Below the pieces are notes generated by a model. The model saw nothing but the letters and a program-made list of their open reading frames with translations. It searched no databases and was not told where the DNA came from. The position numbers and the translations under genes are program-made. A stretch of 64,000 nucleotides of DNA, taken from positions 542,264,467 to 542,328,466 of the forward strand of contig OX422213.1 in assembly GCA_949130495.1 (NCBI GenBank), read 5' to 3'. The stretch's first letter is position 1. Each line of letters opens with the position of its first letter. This document shows positions 12,080 through 22,448 of the stretch, in pieces. This DNA comes from Sambucus nigra (taxonomy: Eukaryota; Streptophyta; Magnoliopsida; Dipsacales; Adoxaceae).

Positions 12080-12640
12080 ATTTTCCAACGGTCCATCCCG
12101 TGCACGATTCTGACATACCATGCGAACGAACGATCCGTTTGCGCACAAAACCAAACCTAGAGGCCACCGAGTGCTCCTGGGCTCTGTTTGACCTTAGTCA
12201 ACTCCTCAGCTTGACCAAGGCTGAATGAATTTTCGAAGAGAACTGAATCCCCTTTCCAACGGTCCATCCCGTGTGCAATTCTGACTTTCCATGCGGTCGA
12301 ACGATTCGTTTGACTCCCATAGGTCATCGAATGCTTCCCGGGCCTGGTTGACCAAAGTCAACTCTCCAAATTGGGTCAAACTCTTTGGAATGTTGAACTA
12401 CATCTCCAAGAATTTCCAAAGGTCCACCTCGTGCGCGATTCGGACTTACCATGCGAACGAATGATCCGTTTGCGCCCAAGCGATTCCCCGTCCAATGGAC
12501 CGATAAACTGTTAAGATCCATATTTGACCCAAAGTCAACTCCCGAACCCGGGAGAGGTCCAAAGGAAATTCAAAGGTCTCTGAATTACCTTTCCAACGGT
12601 CTACCCTGTGCGCGATTCTGACCACCGGTTTGCCCTCGGC
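12080..12640 (+). repeat. ~170-bp degenerate repeats in the Ogre LTR
   Basis: The phrase TTTCCAACGGTCCATCCCGT followed by an ATTCTGAC and CCATGCG block recurs at about 12081, 12252, 12412 and 12591, roughly 162-177 bp apart. The same set is present in the 3' LTR (near 34583, 34753, 34915 and 35086). The upstream half of the LTR therefore grew by tandem duplication before this copy inserted. Confidence 0.7.
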
Positions 12641-12757
12641 GGTCGATTTTTCGAAAAAGCCTGAAGAGCACTGCCAAACGGCACGTTGTAGACCCTACCT
12701 ATCGGTAGGTGCCGATAGGCAGGAGCGTGCCAATGCCGATCGACACTTACCTGGGCC

Positions 12758-12766
12758 TATAATAAT
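12758..12766 (+). promoter_or_regulatory. Decayed TATA box of the 5' LTR
   Basis: The sequence reads TATAATAAT after a GGGCC block. The 3' LTR has a clean TATAAAAA at the equivalent place (35233-35240). The 5' copy therefore probably has a weakened promoter. Confidence 0.5.
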
Positions 12767-13975
12767 ATGCCTTCACCTCATTTGCAAGGGGAGCCCAGAT
12801 CTAATCAAAATCGCTCCCAGCGAATCCCAAAAACCACTCTCGAAGGCAGCGCGATTTCAACATCCTAATCGCTTTTTTACTTCCACTTTTCATCATCCTT
12901 TTCATCAAGATTTGTGAATTAACCACTCTCCATCATCATCCAAGTGCAAGGGATGATTTCCAACATACAAGATCAAGTTCAAGATCTTCATGAAGGTCCA
13001 ACTTTCTCACATTTCTCTTCAAATTCTCTTAAATTCGCAATAACTTGTTTTCTTAGCACTTTTATTATCTCATTTCACACATCCTAATATACTTTTTATT
13101 TAGTTATTGCACATCTCCTATTTTCATATAAATAAAACCCAAAAAAAAGAGGGTTTTCTCATAAATTCCAAATGGGGATTCTCATACTTTTCTCACACTT
13201 TTTTCACAACTAAAACACTTTTTCTACACACACACACTCACGAATAAGAGATCCCCCGTTTGGATTTATGGGATAAACCCCACCCCTCGTTTTTTATACG
13301 AACTACATGGACTTTGATGCCTTTATAGTCTACGTAGGCGTCTCGGGGTAAAACCCAAGACTCAAGTCCTCTCTTTCACCTTTTCTTTCACTTCCTATTT
13401 TCTATAAATCTAATCTCCTTGTATTCTATATGCCTGCTCTTGGTGACGTATTACTCCATTTAGGTTATCATTCCATTATAACGATCAACGTAGGGGTAAT
13501 CGCGTAAATCTTATTTTTCTAAAATTATTCTTATATCTTCCTATGGATGACTCGCTTTGTCTTTTCCATTATACAAGTCGAGGATTCCTACGTCCATTAT
13601 ATATATACACATGCACACATATCACGTGGGGAAATATAAAGGAAAATAGAAAATATCCATGAGAGATCGAAAGGGCGGAATGGGTGCCTAACACCTTCCC
13701 ATTTAGTAACTAAGCCTACGAAGCCTTCTCGAATCATTTTGGTTTCGCACGCACTAGTATGTCTTTGGATGCCATCCTTCGGGGTGGCTTCCCCTTTTTC
13801 TTTTGTCTATTTTGAGTAAAATAGACTAGTGACTCTGAATCTCTCTACATTTTTACACCACATCTCAAAAAGTACGTCGGCCAAAGCGCACCCCGAGAGG
13901 GATGCGCGGGACCCGAAGGATCCACTCGCTTTGTGCGTACCACCCCAGAGCGGTGAGGATCGGGGATGGACACAG

Positions 13976-13993
13976 TGGAGACTCTGCTGGGGA
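13976..13993 (+). promoter_or_regulatory. Primer binding site, tRNA-Arg-like
   Basis: TGGAGACTCTGCTGGGGA lies one base after the LTR end. It resembles the TGGCGACTCCGCTGGGGA-type site used by Ogre/Tat elements, with changes consistent with decay. It fixes the LTR end at 13974. Confidence 0.7.
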
Positions 13994-15219
13994 CATGTTG
14001 TTTATTTTGTGGGCTTAACTCTATTTGCATGGAAGCTTTATTTGTTTATGTTCCCCCCCCCCCCCCCCCCCATATCTGCATGTTCCCCTTTTCCATGTGT
14101 ATCCTATGCTTATGCTTATATTCACACACTTGTAGAAATTTCTCCATGTACACTTCACACCATGTGCACCTAGCATCATATAACCACATGTTGCACGCAT
14201 CATCCATCCATACTTGGTGTACCTTGGGTACTTTTACTTTGCACCCTATTTGGCATAATCAAGAGAGGCATTCTCATCATAAGAGAATCATGCATGATTC
14301 ACATGACATCACCAAAGAGCATTTCTATTGACCAAATTTTACCTAGTAACTGGAGGGTCACTCCGTGATGGGCGCTGGTTCGGTAGGTCACAATTAGCCT
14401 AAGAGATATGACTCTCACCTTCCATTGGCCAAGTACCTTCGACGTATATCGAAGGGTTCCCCCACATCGTACCGCTAGACCGAAGTCATGACGGGAGGTA
14501 TATCGCAGGGAATTCATTCACGTACGCCGAGTATATCAAATTCGCTCTCACACGTACCGTCCCCACGAGCTATATGGTGAGGAAATTCACGTACACTTTG
14601 GTATATCAAATGGCTTGTCCACACGTACCGATTACCCGCAAAAGCAAGATGTATATCATGGAAGTCACGCCAAAGGGGGGAACCCATGCCGATCCACCCA
14701 ACCAACTACATACCCGCATATAGGAGTCAAATCTAGGACACGCACTTTAGATTGCCGGTTTCAACCCGAAACTCTGTCGAAATTCTAGGTCGATCTGTCG
14801 CCTAATTTTTGAGCATTTTTAAAATGGGTCCCTGTCCATGAGCCTGGTTACAAGTCCATCCATAGCTTTGCATATATTAAAAACCCTACTTTTACAGGCT
14901 CGGGTCCCGTCCGGCATTACATTTAGGAGAACTAAATACAAGTGAAAACATAATAATTGTAATAATCATGTTGGGTTTCGTGTCAAAAAACATTTCTCCC
15001 TTCTTTATTAAAAATTCAAAAAAATTTCTCCCTTCTTTATCAAAAATCCAAAAATAGTTCTTCCTTTTTTCTAAAAAATAAATCACATTCTACGCCTTCT
15101 CAGGTCGAACACAAGCCCTTGGCCTAGCTCCCTATTGGCTTCGGTCTTCAGTCATATCACCCCGGAGTTTCATCTGTTCCTCTACTACCTCTTTCGAGTA
15201 CGAGATCCATTCATTTTCC
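13994..15219 (+). other. Untranslated leader of the Ogre-type element
   Basis: No believable ORF. It contains a 19-base C run at 14053-14071, a 69-bp tandem duplication (about 14517-14585 and 14586-14654) with TTCACGTAC, GTATATCAAAT and CACACGTACCG in the same order, and T- and A-rich repeats near 14990-15075. Long structured leaders are normal for this group. Short ORFs on both strands here are not supported. Confidence 0.5.
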
Positions 15220-15935
15220 ATGGAGAACACACATCAAGCACCAGTCATACATCCAGATCTGACGCCTCCAAACTGAGGTTCGAGAGATGCAACGAAACCA
15301 GGTTCCAATTCCTCAAGAGCCCGAAGCCCTATTCCCTCGTGCTATGGGTCCACCCGAGCCTATCTTGGTTCCCAAAGAATATCAGCACCCTCCACGTGCC
15401 CCTCCTATCAATGGACCACTTCCTGCCCATCTTTCAATACCAGTCATTGCCCAACATATGGCTAACCTGCCTATGGTCGCTTATCCAAAGGAGGAGGAGT
15501 TGATTAAATTCAAAGAGGATCTTAAGATGCTCACCAAGAAGTTCGACCAAGTCAGGATCTCTGGGAATTACATAGACTACACCCACATGTCTCATTATCC
15601 TAAAGCGAGCTTACCTGAGAAGTTCAAGATGCCAAATATCGAGAAGTTCAGAGTTAGTGGACCACCAATTGTTCATCTTCGTAGTTATCATCGTTCCATG
15701 ACTCTAGTAGGGGCTTCTAAAGAAGTTATGGCCCAGTTATTTCAGCAAAATTTTAAGGATAGTGCCCTCCGATGGTTTTTATCTCTTGAGGAATCCAAAA
15801 TACGTAGTTGGGAGGATGTAGCCCGAGAATTAATGTCGCAATATAAATACAACGAAGAGCTTGAGGTCACCCATTGTAATTTAGAGATGCTCAAATAGAA
15901 TCCTGGAGAATCAGTCAGTAACTTCATAACTCGAT
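15220..15935 (+). pseudogene. gag, N-terminal part (Ogre-type), cut by element A
   Basis: The probable start ATG is at 15220. The frame shifts near 15275, and the main frame runs from 15287. Residues read a proline-rich head, then FKMPNIEKF and the Retrotrans_gag core ALRWFLSLEESKIRSWEDVA near 15755-15815, followed by MSQYKYNEELEV. A TAG stop lies at 15896-15898, in front of NPGES. The frame then continues to NFITR, where element A is inserted at 15936, and resumes at 22449 with WREQAATM. The encoded capsid would package the RNA. The stop, the frameshift and the insertion make this copy dead. Confidence 0.85.
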
Positions 15936-16507
15936 TGATACGACGCAAATATTGCGTATTTCACCCGTTAACCTACGCCTTATTAGCCCCCTTGGGTATC
16001 TTAATCCCTATACTTATGCTCGTTAACTAGAAAACCTCGGATTTCTATGTTAACATGTTTTGCAGGGGTTAATTGAGCTTTTGTAGGTATTTGGATGCTT
16101 AGTATGAAGTTTGAACGCTTTTCGGAAATGTTTCGTCAATTTTTGCAGCTTCGGGGGCATTTTAGTAATTTCAGTATTCGGGTTTGAATCTCGAGCTCTT
16201 CACGGAAGTTGAATCCCTCTGATTTCTCTTCGCGTGGCCCCCGACGGTGCATGATTCTGAGTTGTATCGAAAGAGTTATGGCATCTTTAGGATGGTTTTT
16301 ACTTCAAATTCACACTCAAGGTCACATTCAAGGGCATTTTAGTCATTTCATATTTTGGTTTTTTATCCTAATGTCTTCTTGGATGTTGTATTCCTTTGAG
16401 TTATCTTCGCGAAGCCTCTGACCGTGCCTCATTCCGAGCTATAACGAAGAAATGGCGGCGTTTTCCGTAAGATAGGACAAAGTTGCAGAATTGCAGACCT
16501 ATAGCAG

Positions 16508-16612
16508 CGAATCGATTCGCCCCAAAACCGAATCGATTCGGAATGCTGCAGAATTCCAGCTGCGAACTTCCCCTATTTCCGAATCGATTCGGACCATTTC
16601 CGAATCGATTCG
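16508..16612 (+). promoter_or_regulatory. Four CGAATCGATTCG palindromes upstream of the LTR TATA box
   Basis: The perfect 12-bp palindrome occurs at 16508-16519, 16529-16540, 16580-16591 and 16601-16612, with flanks extending it to 14 bp (GC... or CC...). The last copy ends about 60 bp before TATAAAA at 16671. The 3' LTR keeps three copies (21386, 21407, 21458). The position suits an enhancer or a factor-binding array; the factor is unknown. Confidence 0.6.
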
Positions 16613-16670
16613 GCCCTCCAGATTTTGGGTTTTCTTCCCTTTTATTACAAGTTTGCCATGTGATATTTTG

Positions 16671-16677
16671 TATAAAA
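16671..16677 (+). promoter_or_regulatory. TATA box of element A LTR
   Basis: TATAAAA occurs in the same place in both LTRs (16671 and 21528). It lies downstream of the palindrome cluster and 0.9 kb before the LTR end, so it is a plausible start region for the element RNA. Confidence 0.6.
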
Positions 16678-17590
16678 CCAATTCTCTCTCATTTGAGAGC
16701 AAATATATCAGTTTATACATGATTTTTTAGGTTAGTTTAGCTTAGGTTTTGTGGGTTTTGAGAGCTTGGCTTCATTTCTCTTTTGGTTGACAACCATTTG
16801 TGTATGTAAGTTGAACTTTTCTTCACCCAATCCATTAATCTAGTTGTTCTTGCTTACTTTCTTGCTTTGTAGAGTAGATTTCATGCTTTATTAATTAGTT
16901 TACTTGTCTTATTTCTTGCTTTCCTAGTTTAATTAGTTGTAATTTAGTTTAATTCATTATGTACCCTTAGATAAATAGGTTCGGGATTGCGTTTCCGCCA
17001 TTTACGGGTTTGAACCTCGAAAATTAGGTTTTGTGTAAAATTGCATTTAATTGAAACCTCGCGTATTAAAGTCGGATTATTATGCGTTTAACTTTCCTTG
17101 TCATGCAACGTTAGTGTTTATAGCGATTATCCGAATTTAATCCGCGTGTGACCATTTTTCAGTTAAATGTTTTATCTCGCAACTTTGGGTTAAATTCCTT
17201 CTTGCGTGATGTTTATGCTTAATTGAAAATGCTCGATTAAATTGCTTTCGAGCCTTAATTCTAATTAGTAGTTGTTTCGATCCATTTGGTGGGATGCGAT
17301 CCCGATCCTCGCTTTCCTTTAATTTAGAGTTAACTTATTCTTTTCTTTTGTCACCATAACCACACTTTACCTTTTCTGTTATTTATTTTACACCACTTTT
17401 ATTCTTGAAGTAATTAAACAATTAAAATCTAAAATTCAATCACTCCCTGTGGATTTCTTACGATACCCGACTTACCACTGTGCTTGCTTGTCAAGTGTAG
17501 TAGTAGCTTAGGTTTTTTTTGTATCGCGGCGGAAAAACACACAACGATTGTGCACTTTACACGCGCACACTTTTTCCGCCCGGTCACAAA

Positions 17591-17609
17591 ATGGCGCCGT
17601 TGTTGGGGA
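17591..17609 (+). promoter_or_regulatory. Primer binding site of element A (tRNA-Asp type)
   Basis: TGGCGCCGTTGTTGGGGAG lies four bases after the LTR end. It is close to the TGGCGCCGTTGCCGGGGA site known from Athila-type elements. It sets the element's sense strand as plus. Confidence 0.8.
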
Positions 17610-17780
17610 GTGTGTTTTAGATTGTAATTGTTTTATTATTTCGTAGTATTTTTCCTTTTGTATTTGTATTCTTTGTTTTAACCTTTTTTGTAGGATAGCA
17701 TATTTGAGCTCTAAGAAACTTTGATTCGCGGTTTCTCACTTTATTGATCGGATTCTCCATCTGCAAACACCGAGGTAATC

Positions 17781-18467
17781 ATGTCCTACTATTATAGTTA
17801 TTACGGTTACTCTAATGATTCATACTTTGGGGATAGTTTTCAAGTTTTCCATTTTCAAGATTTTCTTGAAAATGAAAGACTTGAAAACATTTATCGGAAT
17901 GAAAATCGTTATTGGGAGCTTGAGTTGGATTCATTATTCGAATCAAATGACGATTCTCATTTCATTACTTTCGAAGACGAGTTTCAACCAAATGAGGAGT
18001 CCAAGGCTCTTGAGCCGAGGAAGCCTACTTTGGAAGAAACTTTTCTTCTTTATTCCCAAGGTTTGGAAAGCCTAAATGATGCTGGAATGAGACTAGGCCC
18101 ACTTTGCGATGAGATGAATTCTTATACACAAAACAACGAGGAGGTGGAAACTTTTGTTTCACCTCAATTTTTCAGAGAATTTCTCATCGAATGTGAATCT
18201 TTCTCCTCTGAAATTCAATCTCCTTCCGACGATGAGTCGATTGAGATTGAATTTGTTTCATCACCGAATTCATTTTCCGTCATCGAACCATTAGAATTAC
18301 CGGTTGATTCCTGTGAGTCGGTAGAAATTAAAACTTCTACACTTTTTGCCGACGAGGACTCTTTGCCGACTTTGTTTGCTACGATGGAACCTATCCCGTG
18401 TGTGCACTATCTCCCATTCCATTTGAAAAACCTTTGGGAGATGAGTCGATTTTTCATGGATCTCTAG
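17781..18467 (+). CDS. Unknown acidic ORF of element A (228 aa)
   Basis: A single open frame starts at ATG 17781 (MSYYYSYYGYSNDSYFGDSF). It begins with a Tyr/Ser/Gly-rich head of about 25 residues and continues as a strongly acidic chain rich in Glu, Asp, Ser and Phe. I see no zinc knuckle, no Retrotrans_gag core and no catalytic motif, and I do not recognise a family. The frame closes at TAG 18465-18467. A second frame (18398-18688) stays open past this stop and may be the true C-terminus, reached by a frameshift. It is the only sizeable ORF of the element, so it may be a remnant gag or an element-specific protein. Confidence 0.5.
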   Translation: MSYYYSYYGYSNDSYFGDSFQVFHFQDFLENERLENIYRNENRYWELELDSLFESNDDSHFITFEDEFQPNEESKALEPRKPTLEETFLLYSQGLESLNDAGMRLGPLCDEMNSYTQNNEEVETFVSPQFFREFLIECESFSSEIQSPSDDESIEIEFVSSPNSFSVIEPLELPVDSCESVEIKTSTLFADEDSLPTLFATMEPIPCVHYLPFHLKNLWEMSRFFMDL

Positions 18468-18688
18468 TGTACCTTTCCCCCTTGTTATCCAAATCCCCCA
18501 TCGTCCGCCCAAAATTTCAAATTGGCGGTGGTTCACTTTTTTCATCACCCACATGCCTTCCGTTGTTCAAACGGAATTCATATCTTTCGGGAGGCATGTT
18601 CGCTTTGGAGGGTCCACCGTTGATCTTTCAAAGTCAAATCCCTCTTTGGGGGGACCCTCAACTATTTAGACTTCTAGTGTATAGTTAG
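18398..18688 (+). pseudogene. Possible frameshifted C-terminal extension of the element A ORF
   Basis: This frame overlaps the end of the 17781 ORF by 70 bases and stays open for 96 codons, to TAG at 18686. The translation contains SKSPIVRPKFQIGGGSLF and SGGMFALEGPP, which look like ordinary protein rather than repeat noise. It could be the original tail of the same ORF after a one-base slip. No family was recognised. Confidence 0.3.
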
Positions 18689-20600
18689 TGTGTAGTCTAA
18701 ATAGTAGGCTGTAAATAGTTAGCTTTTTAATTTTCTTTCTTTCCTATTTTTCTTTCCTTTTAAATTTAGTCTAGTGTAATTAGTAAACTTTTTGTTATTT
18801 GTTTTTGCTATGCTCGGTACTAACTTGTTTTGTAGATTCCTTTGGACTCGTGCTTATGGAGATCGCTCCAATTTTGGGTAATATTGTTATTTTCCTCTCT
18901 TTATGTTGTGTTCTTAATGCGCATTGGGGACAATGCAACATTTAAGTTATGGGGTGTAGGCTATTCTATCCATTTTATGTGTAGTCCATTGATTTTCTCA
19001 CATTTAGTTACTAAGTATGCCTTTTTGTGAAAAATTTAAAAATTTTCAAAAATATTTTCTTTCTTTTTTTCTCCTTTGTTGGGCATTTTGCCTTGTTTCC
19101 AGTGATAAATTTCAATAATTGCCCGATCCAATAGACAATTCAATGATGCATGTTCTCGATTTTAGAAGTTATTAGACTTTAGTCCTCAAATCATTGATAT
19201 TGTGAATAACTTCATGAATTAAACTTTATCCCATGAGCATATGCACTTTCCTGGTTCTATTGATTTGGTTTAAGATTTTTATAACTCGGTAATCTTTTGT
19301 TGCATTGTATATACTTACACCGAGTAAGCTTTGTACCTTTCGTCGTTTCTGAGTGTTATACACTATTCTTTCCTCTTTGAAAACGTTGAATTCGTCGGTA
19401 AATCTCTTTATTCTTTCATTGACCGTTCATTAATTGAGTTCATCCTTGAAATGTGTTACTTGAGCATGATTTTCATATGTTGTTTTGACTCGAGAATTGC
19501 GTATACTTTGTGAAATGATCATAGGCAATCTTTGTTATATCACCCATATTAGCCTTGACCTCACCATATATGTTTCCCTAGTCAACCCCTTTGAGCCTAA
19601 ATACTAGCCTTTCGTTTCATTACCCAAAATCCCATAACCAACTCCAAATTGGAGTTTTAAGCCATACATACACCTTACATACCTTTGTTTGGAATGTTAC
19701 TTGGGATTGAATGTTGTTGTTGTATTGCGGTTGCAATTTTAGGCATATGAGAGTTTGATAAGCAAAGAAAAGAAAGTGATGTGAAAAAAGTGAAGAAAAA
19801 GAGAAAGCAAAAAGCAATAGAAAACAAAAGAGAAAAATGAGAAAAAGAAGAAAAGAAAACAAAGATAAAGTTGTAAATGTTGTGTATAGTGTTCAATAAG
19901 CTTTGATTACCCTCCCCGATGATATATCTAATGCCTTTTTGGAACTTGTTTTCCAATTTTGATATTGCCTGCATTATCCCATTATCCCGAGTTTTCATTC
20001 CGAACACTTTGAATCCGTATATACATCCCTTTCATTTCGTACCTTAACCTAGCCATACATTACAACCCCATTACAAGTCCTATGTGATCTTAGGTTGATG
20101 TAATTCAAAAGTCATAATAGTTTTGATAATCTGGGAAAATGCATTTCGCCTCTTTTATATGTGCGGTATCCTTTCACTGAGATTGCAATTTTTATTTCCT
20201 ATATAGAGTTCTTCATTTGTGACATGTGTGCGGCCTAGTTTCCATTTACATTTACTCCTTATGTCCGCATGTCCCATGTGTTACCTCCCTGTTTCAAGTG
20301 AATTCATTTGATGAGTGTGATGCCCGTGAGGACTGAATATATGCATGCCTTTATGTTTATCCGGGTTATTTAAGTTTGTACCAAATCACAATTTGCATGT
20401 GCTCACTCCCCTCCCACATTTTAAGGTTTCAATTCATTGAGGTGCATTCTATAATGTTAATGATTTGGACTTTTGTATGAATTCATTCACTTTGCTAATA
20501 ATGCGTATGAAATCCTTTTCGCCATTATTGGGCTTTTCCCATGTTTGATTGGTCATATTTTGAGGAAACTTTATGATGTTTGTGGGTTCAATCACTGAAA
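18689..20600 (+). other. Long non-coding tail of element A
   Basis: It contains the hairpin motif CATTG-GGGA-CAATG at 18922-18935, followed by TTTAAGTTATGGGGTG. This is the kind of GGACAATG...TTTGGGGG block I associate with the region after the coding part in Athila-type elements. It also contains a purine-rich A/G tract at 19755-19865. The ORFs in this stretch are short and low-complexity. Element C has the same order of landmarks. Confidence 0.5.
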
Positions 20601-20694
20601 ACCCTCACGAGACGACACTCGTCCACTAGGGTGACCTAGGGGTTTAACGGCTTATTGCATACACTAAATGCAATCGAATCGCCCGCGAAAGTGG
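20601..20694 (+). ncRNA. Conserved structured block of element A (shared with element C)
   Basis: These 94 bp match 60977-61071 of element C almost throughout, although the elements' ORFs differ. Hairpins: ACGAG/CTCGT at 20607-20622; CTAGG-GTGA-CCTAG at 20626-20639, with a GNRA-type loop; and ATTGCAT/ATGCAAT at 20654-20674, with a 7-base loop. It ends CCCGCGAAAGTGG, about 120 bp before the polypurine tract. Sequence and base-pair changes suggest a retained RNA structure, perhaps for packaging, priming or 3' processing. The function is not known to me. Confidence 0.55.
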
Positions 20695-20799
20695 CCTTAT
20701 CTTTTTATTGTTTTTTTACCATACTTTTGTACTCTCTCCTGTGTTGGTTTTCTTGTAGCTCTTGTTGTTTCCTATTTCATTGCTAGGAACTAGCAATGT

Positions 20800-20814
20800 G
20801 TAAGTTAGGGGGTG
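20800..20814 (+). promoter_or_regulatory. Polypurine tract of element A
   Basis: GTAAGTTAGGGGGTG lies immediately before the 3' LTR start TGATACGACGC at 20815. It is the expected plus-strand priming site. Confidence 0.7.
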
Positions 20815-22443
20815 TGATACGACGCAAATATTGCGTATTTCACCCGTTAACCTACGCCTTATTAGCCCCCTTGGGTATCTTAATCCCTATACTTATGCTC
20901 GTTAACCAGACAACCTCGGATTTCTATGTTTACATGTTTTGCAGGGGTTAATTGAGCTTTTGTAGGTATTTGGATGCTTAGTATGAAGTTTGAACGCTTT
21001 CCGGAAATGTTTCGTCGATTTTTGCTGCTTCGGAGGCATTTTAGTAATTTCAGCATTCAGGTTTGAATCCCTAGCTCTTCACGGAACTTGAGGCCCTCTG
21101 ATTTATCTTCTCGTGGTCGCCGACGGTGCATGATTTTGAGTTGTATCGAAAGAGTTATGGCATCTTTAGGAAGGTTTTTACTTCAAATTCACACTAAAGG
21201 TCACATTCAAGGGCATTTTAGTCATTTCATATTTTTGTTTTTAGCCTAATGTCTTCTTGTATGTTGTAGTACTTTGATTTATCTTCGCGTAGCCTCCGAC
21301 CGTGCCTCATTCCGAGCTATAACGAAGAAATGGCGGCATTTTTCGTAAAACAGGACAAAGTTGCAGAATTGCAGACCTGTAGGGGCGAATCGATTCGCCC
21401 CAAAATCGAATCGATTCGGAATGCTGCAGAATTCCAGCTGCGAACTTCCCCTATTTCCGAATCGATTCGGACCTCCAGATTTTGGGTTTTCTTCCCTTTT
21501 ATTACAAGTTTTCCATGGGATATTTTGTATAAAACCAATTCTCTCTTATTTGATAGCAAATATATCAGTTTATACATGATTTTTTAGGTTAGTTTAGCTT
21601 AGGTTTTGTGGGTTTTGAGAGCTTGGCTTCATTTGTCTTTTGGTTGACAACCATTTGTGTATGTAAGTTGAACTTTTCTTCACCCAATCCATTAATCTAG
21701 TTGTTCTTGCTTACTTTCTTGCTTTGTAGAGTAGATTTCATGCTTTATTAATTAGTTTACTTGTCTTATTTCTTGCTTTCCTAGTTTAATTAGTTGTAAT
21801 TTAGTTTAATTCATTATGTACCCTTAGATAAATAGGTTCGGGATTGTGTTTCCGCCATTTACGGGTTTGAACCTCGAAAATTAGGTTTTGTGTAAAATTG
21901 CATTTAATTGAAGCCTCGCGTATTAAAGTCGGATTATTATGCGTTTAACTTTCTTTGTCATGCAACGTTAGTGTTTATAGCGATTATCCGAATTTAATCC
22001 GCGTGTGACCATTTTCCAGTTAAATGTTTTATCTCGCAACTTTGGTTTAAATTCCTTCTTGCGTGATGCTTATGCTTAATTGAAAATGCTCGATTAACTT
22101 GCTTTCGAGACTTAATTCTAATTAGTAGTTGTTTCGATCCGTTTGGTGGGATGCGATCCCGATCCTCGCTTTCCTTTAATTTAGAGTTAACTTATTCTTT
22201 TCTTTTGTCACAATAACCACACTTTACCTTTTCTTTTATGTATTTTACACCACTTTTATTCTTGAAGTAATTAAACAATTAAAATCTAAGATTCAATCAC
22301 TCCCTGTGGATTTCTTACGATACCCGACTTACCGCTGTGCTTGCTTGTCAAGTGTAGTAGTAGCTTAGGTTTTTTTTGTATCGCGGCGGCGAAACACACA
22401 ATGATTGTGCACTTTACACGTGCACACTTTTTCAGCCCGGTCA
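20815..22443 (+). repeat. 3' LTR of element A
   Basis: 1629 bp, collinear with 15936-17586. It ends ...CCCGGTCA and is followed by the target duplication TCGGT and then the continuing Ogre gag. Confidence 0.92.
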
Positions 22444-22448
22444 TCGGT

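Larger units (their letters stand above)
11889..13974 (+). repeat. 5' LTR of the Ogre-type element
   Basis: About 2.09 kb, starting TGTAGACACCCC and ending ...GGACACA one base before the primer site at 13976. Most of it aligns with 34391-35984 and then, after the insertion of element C, with 63856-64000. The first 700 bp contain four diverged copies of a ~170-bp unit (see separate entry). The (CA)n-like tract near 13230 is also present in the 3' copy. The sister LTRs differ at many positions, consistent with an old insertion. Confidence 0.85.
15936..17586 (+). repeat. 5' LTR of element A
   Basis: 1651 bp, TG...CA. The main difference from the 3' LTR is one extra copy of a CCGAATCGATTCGG palindrome (about 21 bp). 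A TATA box lies at 16671-16677. The small ORFs at 16483-16720 are translations of the palindrome region and recur in the other LTR, so they are not genes. Confidence 0.92.
15936..22443 (+). mobile_element. Element A: non-autonomous LTR retrotransposon (Athila-type primer site, no pol)
   Basis: The 6.5-kb element has LTRs of 1.65 and 1.63 kb, starts TGATACGACGC and ends ...CCCGGTCA. The target duplication is TCGAT (15931-15935) and TCGGT (22444-22448); the original is TCGGT, because it keeps the host gag codons T-R-W-R-E. The internal region of 3.2 kb has a tRNA-Asp-type primer site, one ORF of unknown function, long non-coding sequence, a conserved structured block and a polypurine tract. With no protease, RT or integrase it must have depended on another element. 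The sister LTRs look about 97% identical by eye, so it is fairly young. Confidence 0.9.

Noticed and set aside
13829..14331. ORFs around the 19-base C run
   Set aside because: They depend on a homopolymer and sit between the LTR end and gag; they show no relation to a protein family.
20581..20694. Hammerhead or twister ribozyme in the conserved block
   Set aside because: GCGAAAG and several stems are present, but I cannot place the CUGANGA core of a hammerhead or the conserved twister loops, so no ribozyme class is assigned.
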